Below are positions 1 to 8,635 of a DNA stretch of 64,000 nt, piece after piece. The notes under the pieces are model-generated. The model saw nothing but the letters and a program-made list of their open reading frames with translations, made no database searches and was not told the origin of the DNA. How positions within the stretch are numbered: position 1 is the first letter of the stretch; each line of letters begins with the position of its first letter. The position numbers and the translations under genes were made by a program. This DNA is from an uncultured Isosphaeraceae bacterium (lineage in GTDB: Bacteria > Planctomycetota > Planctomycetia > Isosphaerales > Isosphaeraceae): the NCBI GenBank assembly GCA_945957605.1, contig CAMFLR010000006.1, positions 431,834 to 495,833 on the forward strand. Reading direction: 5' to 3'.

Positions 1-302
1 ACAATCGCCCCCCAACCGACGAACAAACCCAGCGCTCGCGCCAGCCTCCGGCGCGGCGATGGATCGCCCGCCAATGCCGGCCGGATTCCGCTCAGTCCCA
101 TCGCCACCACAAGAACGATCGGCGCCAGCAGCGAGAATGCGACCGGCACATACTCGGCAGGGTTCGCAAACGCGTTCACCGCGTGCGCCAGCCCGATATC
201 GACCGCGAGGAACGCGATGTTCGACATCGCGAACAGTTCGACCCACGTGAGCGGATCGGCCCACCAGCGATTATTCCGAACGTCGAGAAGCGGGTTTCGC
301 AC
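1..302 (-). CDS. Membrane protein, N-terminal part only (cut by window edge)
   Basis: An open frame runs from a GTG at 302 leftwards off the window, about 100 codons. The start is supported by a GGAGGA Shine-Dalgarno ending a few bases before it. The visible peptide begins VRNPLLDVRNN, then has two hydrophobic segments (about residues 21-42 and 52-73), a basic connecting stretch and the beginning of a third hydrophobic segment, so it is an integral membrane protein. It starts inside the last codons of the octaheme cytochrome gene upstream (about 30 bp overlap), which suggests translational coupling and a shared operon. I do not recognise the family. A role as membrane partner of the cytochrome is an inference from position only; the rest of the gene lies outside the window. 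Confidence 0.6.
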   Translation of the reverse strand, partial: MRNPLLDVRNNRWWADPLTWVELFAMSNIAFLAVDIGLAHAVNAFANPAEYVPVAFSLLAPIVLVVAMGLSGIRPALAGDPSPRRRLARALGLFVGWGAI

Positions 303-1551
303 GGCCCTCCTCCTTCCCCTTCTCGCGCTTCGCCGTACGAAGTTCTTCCGCCTGCTTCTTCAACTCGGCAATCTTGACGTTCAGTTCGTAAAAGCCGTGC
401 CACTGCACGAAATCGGCCCCCCCCATGAACGCGCCGTGTTTCGCGGTCCGTCCGAAATAGTGCCAGAGATCGAAGTGGACGAACTCGATCGGCTCGTCGT
501 ACGGGTCGGGCGTGAGCAGCTTTTCATCACGCAGCTTTTGGATGATCTCGTTCGCCTGCTTCACCAGCGTATTCGTCGAACCGACAACCGACTCCGCCTC
601 CTTGTAGAACTTGTCGATGCGCGGAGTGGTGTGGCACTTGAGGCAGGTCTCCTTCATGTTGATCTGCCCCTGCTGGTACGTCGGCCGTTTTTCCGACGTC
701 GGCGCGAAGAGCCAGTACGAAAGTCGTTCGGTCACATCATGGCTCAACTTCTGCCCTTCCAGACCGCTCATGTGGCAGGTTGCACACGTGGGAACCGGCA
801 TATCCTTCGTCGTCAACTCCTTGGGGCGAGCGTTCAGGTTCATGTGCACTTTTTGTGCATTGAACAGCACGCCATGTTTCGACTCGTGATAGATCTCGAT
901 CTGCGAATGATCGGGCCCCATATGGCACTGGCCGCACGTTTCAGGCGTTCGCGCCAGCTCGACAGACGCGACGTGTCGCGCGTGGCACGACGTGCAATTG
1001 CCGATCGAGCCATCCTTGTTCGGCTTGCCGACATCATGACACTTCATGCAGCCCGTGTTGACGGCCACTGGCCCTTCGTTCGCAGTGATCGCCATTGGCT
1101 TGCGATCGACGGCCCCCTTATGAAATTGCTCGGAAAATGCGATTTGTTCCTTCGAGAAATCGCCCGGACCGGCGACCGAAGCCCACGCTGGCGCAGCGTG
1201 GCGACTGCGAAGAAATTGTTGATATTCGGTTTCGTGGCACTGCTTGCAATTCGCGGACGTCACCTGTTTTGTAATGGTGAATCCACGGTGCTCCATCGAC
1301 TCTTGTCCTTCCGTGTTACGATGGCATTCGAGGCAATTCACGCCGGTCGCATTGTGCCGGCTCATCTCGAATTCATGCACCACAGCCGAAGTTTCGCGGC
1401 GATGGCACTCCGCACATTTGCCCGTCGCCCGAACGAGCGCGGCGGTCGGCTGCATGGTTTCGCGTCGGGGGCGTTGGGCGTTGATCATGAACGCGCCGAC
1501 GATGAGCGCGGTGGAGAGCACGACAGAAATGAACACGCCTCGGAACGACAT
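271..1551 (-). CDS. Octaheme c-type cytochrome, HAO-like
   Basis: A 426-residue protein with eight CxxCH haem-binding motifs, with first Cys at about residues 46, 73, 102, 168, 186, 206, 256 and 303. Eight haems together with the ESKHG and QWHGFYE segments suggest the hydroxylamine oxidoreductase (HAO)-like multihaem family, which catalyses oxidation of hydroxylamine or hydrazine or, in some branches, reduction of nitrite or hydroxylamine. An N-terminal hydrophobic segment (about 7-24) acts as signal or membrane anchor, so the protein sits on the outer face of the cytoplasmic membrane. GGAG precedes the ATG. Whether the tyrosine that cross-links the catalytic haem in true HAO is present near the C terminus cannot be decided without an alignment, so direction of catalysis is open. 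A membrane protein follows in an overlapping frame. Other multihaem cytochrome classes remain possible. Confidence 0.8.
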   Translation of the reverse strand: MSFRGVFISVVLSTALIVGAFMINAQRPRRETMQPTAALVRATGKCAECHRRETSAVVHEFEMSRHNATGVNCLECHRNTEGQESMEHRGFTITKQVTSANCKQCHETEYQQFLRSRHAAPAWASVAGPGDFSKEQIAFSEQFHKGAVDRKPMAITANEGPVAVNTGCMKCHDVGKPNKDGSIGNCTSCHARHVASVELARTPETCGQCHMGPDHSQIEIYHESKHGVLFNAQKVHMNLNARPKELTTKDMPVPTCATCHMSGLEGQKLSHDVTERLSYWLFAPTSEKRPTYQQGQINMKETCLKCHTTPRIDKFYKEAESVVGSTNTLVKQANEIIQKLRDEKLLTPDPYDEPIEFVHFDLWHYFGRTAKHGAFMGGADFVQWHGFYELNVKIAELKKQAEELRTAKREKGKEEGRAKPASRRSE

Positions 1552-1859
1552 GCGAATGCTCCGATCGATGTCAGGCCACGTCGTGTGGAAATTTCCAGCG
1601 CAACGGCGAGCTTCGAGTTCGCTTCGGGCAATTTACTCGCCGATGGTACTCGCTCGCAATGGGTTTCATGACTCCGGTCAGAATGATTTCGAGAATCAAA
1701 AATCGGTGCAACAATTCGCTGGGCTACACTCCGACACAAGGCTTAAGATTTGCTATGATCTGGATGAAAGTTTCGCGTACGAAACCACGAGTCTCATCGC
1801 ATATTGCGCAAGCATTTTCCGGTGTTCTTAACTGTTCCAAACACATTGCGGGCGATTCC
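1552..1859. other. Intergenic, divergent promoter region
   Basis: About 300 bp between the divergently read cytochrome and secreted-protein genes. Open frames cross it but have no plausible start or protein-like content. It must hold both promoters; I cannot assign a specific box with confidence. Confidence 0.4.
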
Positions 1860-3020
1860 ATGACTCTCCATGGCAAGCTCTGTGCGATCGCCGCGTCGCT
1901 ACTCGTCGTCTCTGCGGGAGCGGCTTACTCGTATCAATCATCGCGTGCCGTGGCTCCCAACCGCGACCTGATGAAAACCATTCTCGCGGCTGCGCACGAA
2001 AACCGAACGAAGTGCGAACAAAGCAAGGATGAAGACGTCAAACAACAGCTCGATACCGATCTCAGGCCGATCCTGCTTCGTGCTCGGCTGGGTTTGCAAG
2101 AGCTTACAGCTTCGCGCGGCGATCAGATCCATTTCTCGCGCGTCGTGCTTAATACAACGAACACACAGTTTGATGCCATTCGCTTCCGCACCCCAGGCAC
2201 CGGTGAGGATTTCGATCTTCGCGTGGAGATCGTCGTCCCAGGCAATGCGGGCAATCAGATCTTGGGAAGTTGGGGACTTATCGGAGTCGAAGGCCCCTCG
2301 CCTGCACTCGAAGACTTCAGCCGCCGCGATAATTTCGAGCTGCCCAGCTCCGGATTTCCCGAAGAGAATTTTGCAATCACACCCTACGTTCGCGGCGGCA
2401 ATCTCCGCTCGAACGGCGAATACATTCTCTGGATGAACTTGCGAAGCGACCAAACATCTCAAGCCTATATCAAGATCGGTATCAAGCCGACCGAAGAATC
2501 AGCGGCTCGACAATTCGCCGCGACGTCGAAAGCCCGCAACTCATTCCAATCCGCGCAACGCACGCTCAACCAGAAGTACGACACCGAGCTAAAAAACCTT
2601 CGCAAAACCTATACGACCGAACTCGACAAGGTCGCCAAAACACCCGAGGCGAAGGCCGATGCCGTTGAGGCTTCGCGCATTGTTGCGGAAGGGCACGAGT
2701 CGGTGAGGCGAGATCCTGAATTGCCCGATCGTCGCGGCTTTCAGATTCTCAGCGCGAAGTATGGGATCGACTCGCGATGGATCGACGTGACGGATGAATT
2801 GAAGCCGCTGATGCGAGGAAACTTGCTTCGTTTCGGCCTTGGAACCGACTTTTCGTTCAAGACCGATCCTGCATACGGCGTGGTGAAGCGACTCGTGATT
2901 GTTTACACGATCGACGGTAATCCGGGCGTGTCGATCACGGCCGACAAGCAGCGTGTGGAACTACCGCCGACTGCGCCCATTCTCGATCGCATTCCGTTCA
3001 TGGGCTCGTACAAACACTAA
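1860..3020 (+). CDS. Secreted protein with DUF3395-like C-terminal domain (paralogue 1)
   Basis: The start is set at the ATG that begins MTLHGKLCAIAASLL, because a good signal peptide follows (cleavage near residue 20-25); the upstream in-frame extension is AT-biased and not protein-like. The mature protein (386 codons in all) has a first half with no recognised domain, a charged helical middle (about 220-270, lysine/glutamate rich, possible coiled coil) and a C-terminal domain of about 90 residues with the pattern AKYGI, DVTDELKPLM, KTDPAYG, VYTIDG, VELPP. That pattern resembles DUF3395, the C-terminal domain of DNAJC11-type proteins. The next gene, 13 bp downstream, is a clear paralogue. 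Function unknown; the similarity to DUF3395 is from memory and would need a profile search. Confidence 0.75.
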   Translation: MTLHGKLCAIAASLLVVSAGAAYSYQSSRAVAPNRDLMKTILAAAHENRTKCEQSKDEDVKQQLDTDLRPILLRARLGLQELTASRGDQIHFSRVVLNTTNTQFDAIRFRTPGTGEDFDLRVEIVVPGNAGNQILGSWGLIGVEGPSPALEDFSRRDNFELPSSGFPEENFAITPYVRGGNLRSNGEYILWMNLRSDQTSQAYIKIGIKPTEESAARQFAATSKARNSFQSAQRTLNQKYDTELKNLRKTYTTELDKVAKTPEAKADAVEASRIVAEGHESVRRDPELPDRRGFQILSAKYGIDSRWIDVTDELKPLMRGNLLRFGLGTDFSFKTDPAYGVVKRLVIVYTIDGNPGVSITADKQRVELPPTAPILDRIPFMGSYKH

Positions 3021-3033
3021 CGTGAGAACACCG

Positions 3034-4149
3034 ATGTCGATTCATCTCAGGACATTTGCGCTTGTGATTTCGGCCGGGTTCGTCACGGCGACCATTGGCT
3101 TTGCACAAGCTCCGGGCAAGAAATCTGCAACCTCCGCCCGAGGCAACAGCGCGTTCCTCGCCAAGGCACACGAGCTACGTGCGGCGTATAGCAAGGCCCA
3201 GGAAGATTCGGTACGCGACGCCTCTCAGAAAGAACTTCGCACGCTCGTCGGTGGAGCGCGGCAATCGCTCGACGAGGTGATCCCCGCGCTTGGCGAACGG
3301 GAGAGCTACGTAAGGCTCGTGCTCAACGAACGGGGCCTCGATTTCGACGCCTTCCGCTTCCGCGTCCCCGCCGCCGGGCAGACCTATCGCATGTACATGG
3401 CCCTCGCCGCTCCAGGCAAGATGGACGACCAGCCCCTCGATGCGGTAGGAATCTTCGAAGTCGACGGGGACGATCTGATGTTCACCTATCCCGCGGGTGA
3501 AAGTGATGTGACGCTCACCGGCGCCAATTTGCCGACGCCGAACTGGTGGTCACACTATCGGCTGTATGGGCAAAAGCTGCGAGCAGGCAAGGAATACGTC
3601 ATCTGGTTCAATTTCAAGGCAACCCGGCCGCTGCCGCTTTTCGTCCGCCTGCGCATCGAGCCGATCGAGCCCGTCGAACCGCCGCATACCCCTGCTCTGC
3701 AAACGGCACGCACGACGTTTCAATCAGCGCTCGCCAAGCTGAACGAGAAATACGACGCCGATACGAAAGCGAATCGCCGCAAATTCTTCGGCGAGGTCGA
3801 AAAGGCCGCACGATTTGCTTCAAAGAAAGCGAACTCGCACACGGCCGATTTCATCGCCGAGGAAGAGCGTGCAAACCTGGGTGATTCCGAAGCGAACGAC
3901 CCGCGAGGATTTCACATCGTCCGGGCCGAAATCGGCGTCAACGACCAGTGGAATGATGTCACTGCACAGGTTCGCGGACTCGTGCGCGACAGCCGTCTCA
4001 AGATGACCAAGGCCGACTACGAATTGAAAACCGACCCCGCGTTCGGTGTCCACAAAACGCTGATCATCATTTACACGGTCGACGGCAAGCCGGGCATTTA
4101 CACAGCGCAAGCAGAGCAGGATGTTGATTTGCCGCCGGCGACGAAATGA
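3034..4149 (+). CDS. Secreted protein with DUF3395-like C-terminal domain (paralogue 2)
   Basis: A 371-residue tandem paralogue of the preceding gene. The start at the ATG of MSIHLRTFALVISAG gives a signal peptide ending near the FAQA site; an in-frame upstream extension overlaps the previous gene and is rejected. The layout matches paralogue 1: helical N-terminal region, a beta-rich middle (VLNERGLDFDAFRFRVP against VLNTTNTQFDAIRFRTP in paralogue 1), a basic helical linker (about 225-285), and a C-terminal domain with AEIGV, DVTAQVRGLV, KTDPAFG, IYTVDG and DLPP. The two genes are 13 bp apart and surely co-transcribed. Exported to periplasm or surface; role unknown. The duplication is evident from shared motifs along the full length. 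Confidence 0.75.
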   Translation: MSIHLRTFALVISAGFVTATIGFAQAPGKKSATSARGNSAFLAKAHELRAAYSKAQEDSVRDASQKELRTLVGGARQSLDEVIPALGERESYVRLVLNERGLDFDAFRFRVPAAGQTYRMYMALAAPGKMDDQPLDAVGIFEVDGDDLMFTYPAGESDVTLTGANLPTPNWWSHYRLYGQKLRAGKEYVIWFNFKATRPLPLFVRLRIEPIEPVEPPHTPALQTARTTFQSALAKLNEKYDADTKANRRKFFGEVEKAARFASKKANSHTADFIAEEERANLGDSEANDPRGFHIVRAEIGVNDQWNDVTAQVRGLVRDSRLKMTKADYELKTDPAFGVHKTLIIIYTVDGKPGIYTAQAEQDVDLPPATK

Positions 4150-4239
4150 CGGGGTGTGACACACGGCGCCGATGAGATACGAGAAGAGGAGTCGAAACGG
4201 GGCGCTGAAGAGAGGTCCGGCGCCCGTTCGTCGGCGCAG

Positions 4240-4797
4240 TTATTCCATCTCGCGGAATCTCGTCCCAAGTTGGCGAAACTCGGGTAGAAGGCACCAGAGT
4301 GCCAAGAACGCAATGACAACTGAGGCGATCGCCGAAATGATCGCGACCCCTGTGACCTCTGTGGTCGCTTCAGCGGCCATGCCTATTCCCTGGGCCACCC
4401 CAGCCGTGCTAAGGCCGAGCCGCTCTTTGCTTCGCACTGTTGTTTGCCAGTCCCAGTCGCGGCGAACACGCTCCGGCACCACTTCGTAGAGGTCGGAATC
4501 CAAATCCAGAAATGCTTTTTTATCATTGACATCGATCGTTACGAGAAGCACGTGAGGCTTCGCAGGATCGACTCGCAATGTGAACGTGTTGACACCGGGG
4601 CGTGCCTGACGTTCGGCGATCCATGCCTGATGATCGTGCAAAAAAGTCTGCAGCTCACGCGCAGAACGCTTGCGTTCCCTTGCGTCGCTGATTGATCCGT
4701 AGCAAACCATTATCACACAAAAGATGACGACGAACAGAATGGGAACGGCGAGGAATCCGCCCAAGCAACCCCAGACGACTTTTTCCGGACGATCCAT
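4240..4797 (-). CDS. Small two-TM membrane protein of unknown function
   Basis: Translation is placed at the ATG of MDRPEKVVWG because GAGGAA lies eight bases upstream; a longer in-frame start 27 codons earlier lacks such a site. The 185-residue product has a hydrophobic helix at about residues 8-32, a soluble domain of about 100 residues (contains a VLLVTIDVNDKKAFLDLD segment of alternating beta pattern), and a second hydrophobic helix at about 150-172 followed by a short charged tail. It stands alone on the minus strand, convergent to the preceding gene pair. I do not recognise a family. Confidence 0.65.
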   Translation of the reverse strand: MDRPEKVVWGCLGGFLAVPILFVVIFCVIMVCYGSISDARERKRSARELQTFLHDHQAWIAERQARPGVNTFTLRVDPAKPHVLLVTIDVNDKKAFLDLDSDLYEVVPERVRRDWDWQTTVRSKERLGLSTAGVAQGIGMAAEATTEVTGVAIISAIASVVIAFLALWCLLPEFRQLGTRFREME

Positions 4798-5172
4798 AAA
4801 GAGTTCCTCGGCTACACCTCGGTGCTCCAGATTTCGAATTGCTTGTTGAGTTCCCCATTCGGGACGTCTCAAAGTCAATCTTGTTCGGGTCCAATCTAAT
4901 CGATCGATCTGTTCTGCAGCCTTTGCAGAAGCCGCATCCGCTAGCTCTTATTACGTGGCTGTTGGCCGATTGGAAATGTTATGAGTTCCCGAGAGGTTCC
5001 AAATATTTCTCGGAAACTGTGTTCATGAAGTCCGACGTAACGAACATTGCTTGGGTGCCACTGGCTATGCCAGTGCTCTTCGATTTCAGCAAAAAAGAGG
5101 AAGACACTGGCCGAGCCAGTGGCACCCATTATGGGAGTTTTGCTCTCGCATCGTTGCGAAGCCGCTCCGCAC
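4798..5172. other. Intergenic region holding a palindromic repeat
   Basis: Between the small membrane protein and the end of the flavin reductase gene there is no convincing gene. It contains the nested palindrome at 5052-5128; the rest is unremarkable and somewhat A+T richer than the genes. Confidence 0.5.
5052..5128. repeat. Nested palindromic repeat, CCACTGG type
   Basis: Perfect 14-bp outer arms TGGGTGCCACTGGC (5052-5065) and GCCAGTGGCACCCA (5115-5128). Each side also contains its own small hairpin, CACTGGC-tat-GCCAGTG and CACTGGC-cga-GCCAGTG, and an inner CTCTT/AAGAG pair flanks an A-rich loop. This is the same plan as the longer GGACAAC repeats elsewhere in the window (outer arms GGGTG.C/G.CACCC, a hairpin per arm, inner CTCTT-type pair), and the outer bases match the element near 63880. 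Confidence 0.8.
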
Positions 5173-5661
5173 TCAGTAATTCAACCCATTCTGCCGGATG
5201 TGCACATACGGTTGCCCTTCGGCATTCACCAACCCGCCATCGACCACCGTGCCAAGCACAATGACGTGATCGCCGCCCTCGATCTCCCCGTCGTACTTCA
5301 CAACAAGGTATGCAAGCGCATCGTCGAGGACGATTCCGCCGGCGGGCTCGTCGTGGGCATCGACACCGGCGAAGGCGTCTTCGTCGGGCTTGAATCCCTT
5401 GCCGAACTGTTTGAGCAGCGTTTTGTTTCCGGCAGGGATCTGGTTGAGCACGAATGTGCCGCCGGCGCGAACCCAGTCGGCAATGTAGCGGTTCTTTTGG
5501 ATCGCGATCGTCACCTGTGGCGGCATGAAGCCGGCTTGCATCACCCAGCTTGCCAGCATTCCGGTCGATTGTTCGCCGTGGCGTGCGGTCAGAATGAAGA
5601 GGCCGCTGGGGATGCGTCCCAGCGCGGGGGCGAGCGGGGGAATTGCGGGGGTATCGGCCAT
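5173..5661 (-). CDS. Flavin reductase family protein (FMN-binding split barrel)
   Basis: About 162 residues from the ATG of MADTPAIPPL; an upstream in-frame ATG at 5709 would add 16 residues and cannot be excluded. The motif LGRIPSGLFILTARHG followed by GMLASWVMQAGFMPP is typical of flavin reductase-like domains, in particular the kind found as the C-terminal module of cyanobacterial diflavin flavoproteins. Such proteins bind FMN or FAD and transfer electrons from NAD(P)H to flavin or to a partner. Later hallmarks are GTFVLNQIPAG and the end YVHIRQNGLNY. Soluble, no signal peptide. It is divergent from the kinase gene, so no operon partner is seen; physiological partner unknown. Confidence 0.85.
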   Translation of the reverse strand: MADTPAIPPLAPALGRIPSGLFILTARHGEQSTGMLASWVMQAGFMPPQVTIAIQKNRYIADWVRAGGTFVLNQIPAGNKTLLKQFGKGFKPDEDAFAGVDAHDEPAGGIVLDDALAYLVVKYDGEIEGGDHVIVLGTVVDGGLVNAEGQPYVHIRQNGLNY

Positions 5662-5891
5662 CGGTTTGGGTTCCGCTCGAAGTGGTGAGGGGATTTGCAC
5701 ATAATTCATTGCCGAACCTGGGTTGCCCCAAGTCCACGAAGAGAGCGATTGTAACGAGAATCGGCTCGCGAGACGACCCGGGGGATTGCCGGTCGCCCTT
5801 CGTTTCGATACGCTCTTTGGGTGCTTTCGCCCGCGCTTTCCGAGCTCGCCCAATCCTTAACCTGTTGATCGCCCGCACCTTCGAGGAACGC

Positions 5892-6761
5892 ATGTCGAAC
5901 GCGACCGAAGATCCGACTCTCAAGGACATGCAATATCGGGTGGTTAACCAGCTTGGCCAAGGGGCCGGTAGTGTGGTGTTCTGCATCGCCGACAAAACCC
6001 GCGGCGGTAAGCGGTTTGCACTTAAGGTCGTGAAGCGGCAAGATGCCGACGACGATATTTACATCGAACAGGCCAAAACCGAGTTCGAGGTCGCCCAGAA
6101 GCTCAAGCATCCGGCGATCGTGCGAATTTATGACTGCCGGCTCAAGAAGTCGTGGTTCAAGGTGGCGGGCGTCGAGCTGTTGATGGAACTCGTCGACGGC
6201 AAAACGCTCGACGATATCGACAGCCAGGAGATGGGCCAGCTTGTGCTCATCTTCATCCAGGTCGCGTCGGCCCTGGCGACGATGCATCGCCGCGGCGTTT
6301 ATCACGGCGATCTCAAGCCCGGCAACATCATGCTCACCAAAGATGGCAAGGTGAAGCTCATCGACCTCGGCACCGCCTGGATCAAAGGTCGCGACAAGAA
6401 CCGCATCCAGGGCACGCCGCAGTACATCGCTCCTGAAACGGTGACCGAACGGGTTGTCGACGAGAAGACCGACATCTACAACTTCGGCGCGACAATGTAT
6501 CGCATGTTCACGGGTCGATACGCGAATCAGGGGACGCCCAAGCCGGGCGACAACGCACGGTCGACCAAGATCGCGGCGCCGATTCAAATCAACGCGAACA
6601 TTCCCGGCACGCTCAACGAAACGATCCTCGCGTGCATCGAAAACAGCCCGAATCGGCGGCCTGCCGGGCTGTTCGAAATCAAGGCGCAGCTCGAGGCAGT
6701 AGCAAAGTACATGGGGCTATCGGAATCCGACATCAAGGGGTCGAACAGCGAGGAAGAGTGA
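5892..6761 (+). CDS. Cytoplasmic Ser/Thr protein kinase (Hanks type)
   Basis: Start at the ATG preceded by GAGGAA; the in-frame extension upstream overlaps the divergent gene region and is not protein-like. The 289-residue protein is a bare kinase domain: glycine loop GQGAGSVV (23-30), lysine in FALKVVK (K45), catalytic loop HGDLKPGN (aspartate 140), metal-binding DLG at 158-160 in place of DFG, activation segment ending GTPQYIAPE, and the DIYNFGATMYRMFTG helix region. No transmembrane segment or sensor domain is present, so input must come through another protein. HGD instead of HRD is frequent in bacterial kinases. It lies 99 bp upstream of the XPB helicase gene on the same strand, so co-transcription is possible but unproved. 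Confidence 0.9.
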   Translation: MSNATEDPTLKDMQYRVVNQLGQGAGSVVFCIADKTRGGKRFALKVVKRQDADDDIYIEQAKTEFEVAQKLKHPAIVRIYDCRLKKSWFKVAGVELLMELVDGKTLDDIDSQEMGQLVLIFIQVASALATMHRRGVYHGDLKPGNIMLTKDGKVKLIDLGTAWIKGRDKNRIQGTPQYIAPETVTERVVDEKTDIYNFGATMYRMFTGRYANQGTPKPGDNARSTKIAAPIQINANIPGTLNETILACIENSPNRRPAGLFEIKAQLEAVAKYMGLSESDIKGSNSEEE

Positions 6762-6860
6762 TAGGTCACTCTCGCAGTTGTCGCCGGAAGTCGTGTTGAT
6801 TCGAGAGCTCGGTCGAGTAAGAACGTAGGGTCGGGCCCAGGCATTTAGCGGCAAGGAGCC

Positions 6861-8576
6861 ATGCAGTATAACCCCGCGAATCCACTCATCGTGCAGGGCG
6901 ACCGGACGGTCTTGCTCGAAGTTGATAACCCTCTGTACGCTGAAGCTCGCGACGCCCTGGCTCCCTTCGCGGAGCTGGAAAAAAGCCCCGAACACATCCA
7001 CACGTATCGCCTGAGTCCGCTCTCGCTCTGGAACGCGGCGGCCGCCGGGATGACGGCCGACTCGATGCTCGAAGCGCTGGCGAAGTTCAGCAAGTTCCCG
7101 CTTCCCGCCAACGTACCGACCGACCTTCGCGAGCTTGTTTCACGCTACGGCCGCGTCACGCTCAGGCGCATCGATGGAGTGCTTCGCCTCGTCTCGTCCG
7201 ACAAGCATCTGCTTGAAGAACTCGCCCGGCGCAAGGGTTTGCGCGACTATTTGGGCGATCGCGTCGACGACACCAGCTTTGTGATTGATGATGCCTTCCG
7301 TGGCGTGCTAAAGCAGGCGCTGATCAGCGTCGGTTATCCTGCCGAGGACCTCGCCGGTTACACCGAAGGCGCCTCGCTGGGGATTCATCTCCGCACGCAG
7401 ACAAAGTCGGGCCACCACTTCGCTGTGCGCGATTACCAGCGGCTGGCCGTCGAGGCCTTTCACGCCGGTGGTGATGTGCGAGGTGGGTCGGGCGTCGTCG
7501 TGCTGCCTTGCGGTGCGGGAAAAACGATCGTCGGCATCGCCGCGATGGCCGCGCTCGGCAAGAATACGCTCGTGTTGACGACCAGCACGACGTCGGTCGA
7601 GCAGTGGCGGCGCGAGATTCTCGACAAGACCGATCTCGATGAATCGCTCGTCAGCCTGTACACGGGCGAGTCGAAGGCCATCTCGCCCGTTACGCTCGCG
7701 ACGTATCAGATCGTGACATATCGCCCCAAAAAGGACGGCGACTTCCCGCACTTCTCGCTGTTCAATCAGCGCGATTGGGGTCTCATCGTTTACGACGAAG
7801 TGCACCTGCTGCCCGCGCCGGTGTTTCGCGTGACGGCTGATATTCAGGCGCGCCGGCGACTTGGCCTGACTGCAACGCTGGTGCGTGAAGACGGTCGTGA
7901 GGAAGACGTTTTCAGCCTGATCGGCCCCAAGAAGTACGACGTCCCCTGGCGTGTGCTCGAACAGAAGGGCTGGATTGCCGAGGCGCTTTGCCATGAGGTG
8001 CGGCTGGCGTTGCCGAGCACCGACCGCATGGATTACGCCGTCGCCGAGTGGCGAGATAAGTTCCGCCTGGCGAGCGAAAATCCGGTGAAGGAAGATATCG
8101 TCGCCCAACTGCTCGAAATGCACGATGGTCCCGAGGATCGCGTGCTGATCATCGGCCAGTACCTCAAGCAGCTTCGCTCGATTGCCGATCGCTTCGACCT
8201 CCCGCTCATCACGGGCGCGACGACGAATAACGAACGCGAAGACCTCTACCGCAAGTTCCGCACGGGTGAGGTGCGCAAGCTTGTGCTTTCCAAGGTGGGT
8301 AACTTCGCGATCGACCTGCCCGACGCCAACGTGATGGTTCAGGTCTCGGGCACGTTCGGATCTCGTCAAGAAGAGGCGCAGCGGCTCGGGCGAATCTTGC
8401 GCCCCAAGAGCGGTGAGCCCGCGCGGTTTTATACGCTCGTCACCCGCGACACGCGTGAGATGGATTTCGCTCACCATCGCCAGCTCTTCCTGACCGAGCA
8501 AGGCTATAGCTACGAAATTCTCGACGAGTCGGATATCGCCAAACAGGCCGAAGAGGCCGCGAAGACGAGTTCGTAA
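6861..8576 (+). CDS. XPB/ERCC3-type DNA helicase
   Basis: A 571-residue superfamily-2 helicase of the bacterial XPB type. The N-terminal region (1-180) matches the actinobacterial XPB pattern (PLIVQGDRTVLLEVD, FAELEKSPEHIHTYRLSPL). The motor has RDYQRLAVEAF, Walker A GAGKT at 218-222, DEVH at 312-315, the LGLTATLVRED segment containing the RED motif at 342-344 that is characteristic of XPB, and motif VI EAQRLGRILRPK. XPB proteins unwind DNA 3' to 5' using ATP and act in repair or transcription in eukaryotes and archaea; the bacterial role is poorly defined. AAGGAG sits just before the ATG. A small protein and a large helicase-associated-domain protein follow on the same strand; a similar XPB/large-partner neighbourhood exists in mycobacteria (Rv0861c and Rv0862c), as I recall it. 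Confidence 0.92.
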   Translation: MQYNPANPLIVQGDRTVLLEVDNPLYAEARDALAPFAELEKSPEHIHTYRLSPLSLWNAAAAGMTADSMLEALAKFSKFPLPANVPTDLRELVSRYGRVTLRRIDGVLRLVSSDKHLLEELARRKGLRDYLGDRVDDTSFVIDDAFRGVLKQALISVGYPAEDLAGYTEGASLGIHLRTQTKSGHHFAVRDYQRLAVEAFHAGGDVRGGSGVVVLPCGAGKTIVGIAAMAALGKNTLVLTTSTTSVEQWRREILDKTDLDESLVSLYTGESKAISPVTLATYQIVTYRPKKDGDFPHFSLFNQRDWGLIVYDEVHLLPAPVFRVTADIQARRRLGLTATLVREDGREEDVFSLIGPKKYDVPWRVLEQKGWIAEALCHEVRLALPSTDRMDYAVAEWRDKFRLASENPVKEDIVAQLLEMHDGPEDRVLIIGQYLKQLRSIADRFDLPLITGATTNNEREDLYRKFRTGEVRKLVLSKVGNFAIDLPDANVMVQVSGTFGSRQEEAQRLGRILRPKSGEPARFYTLVTRDTREMDFAHHRQLFLTEQGYSYEILDESDIAKQAEEAAKTSS

Positions 8577-8635
8577 CGCGCTGCAAGCATGCTGACGTGA
8601 ACTGATCGGCAACCGTATTGCGAGCCCCCCTGTTT

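Noticed and set aside
217..1671. Long plus-strand frame of 484 codons
   Set aside because: It is the antisense of the octaheme cytochrome gene; the minus frame has eight haem motifs and a ribosome site, the plus frame has no recognisable protein features.
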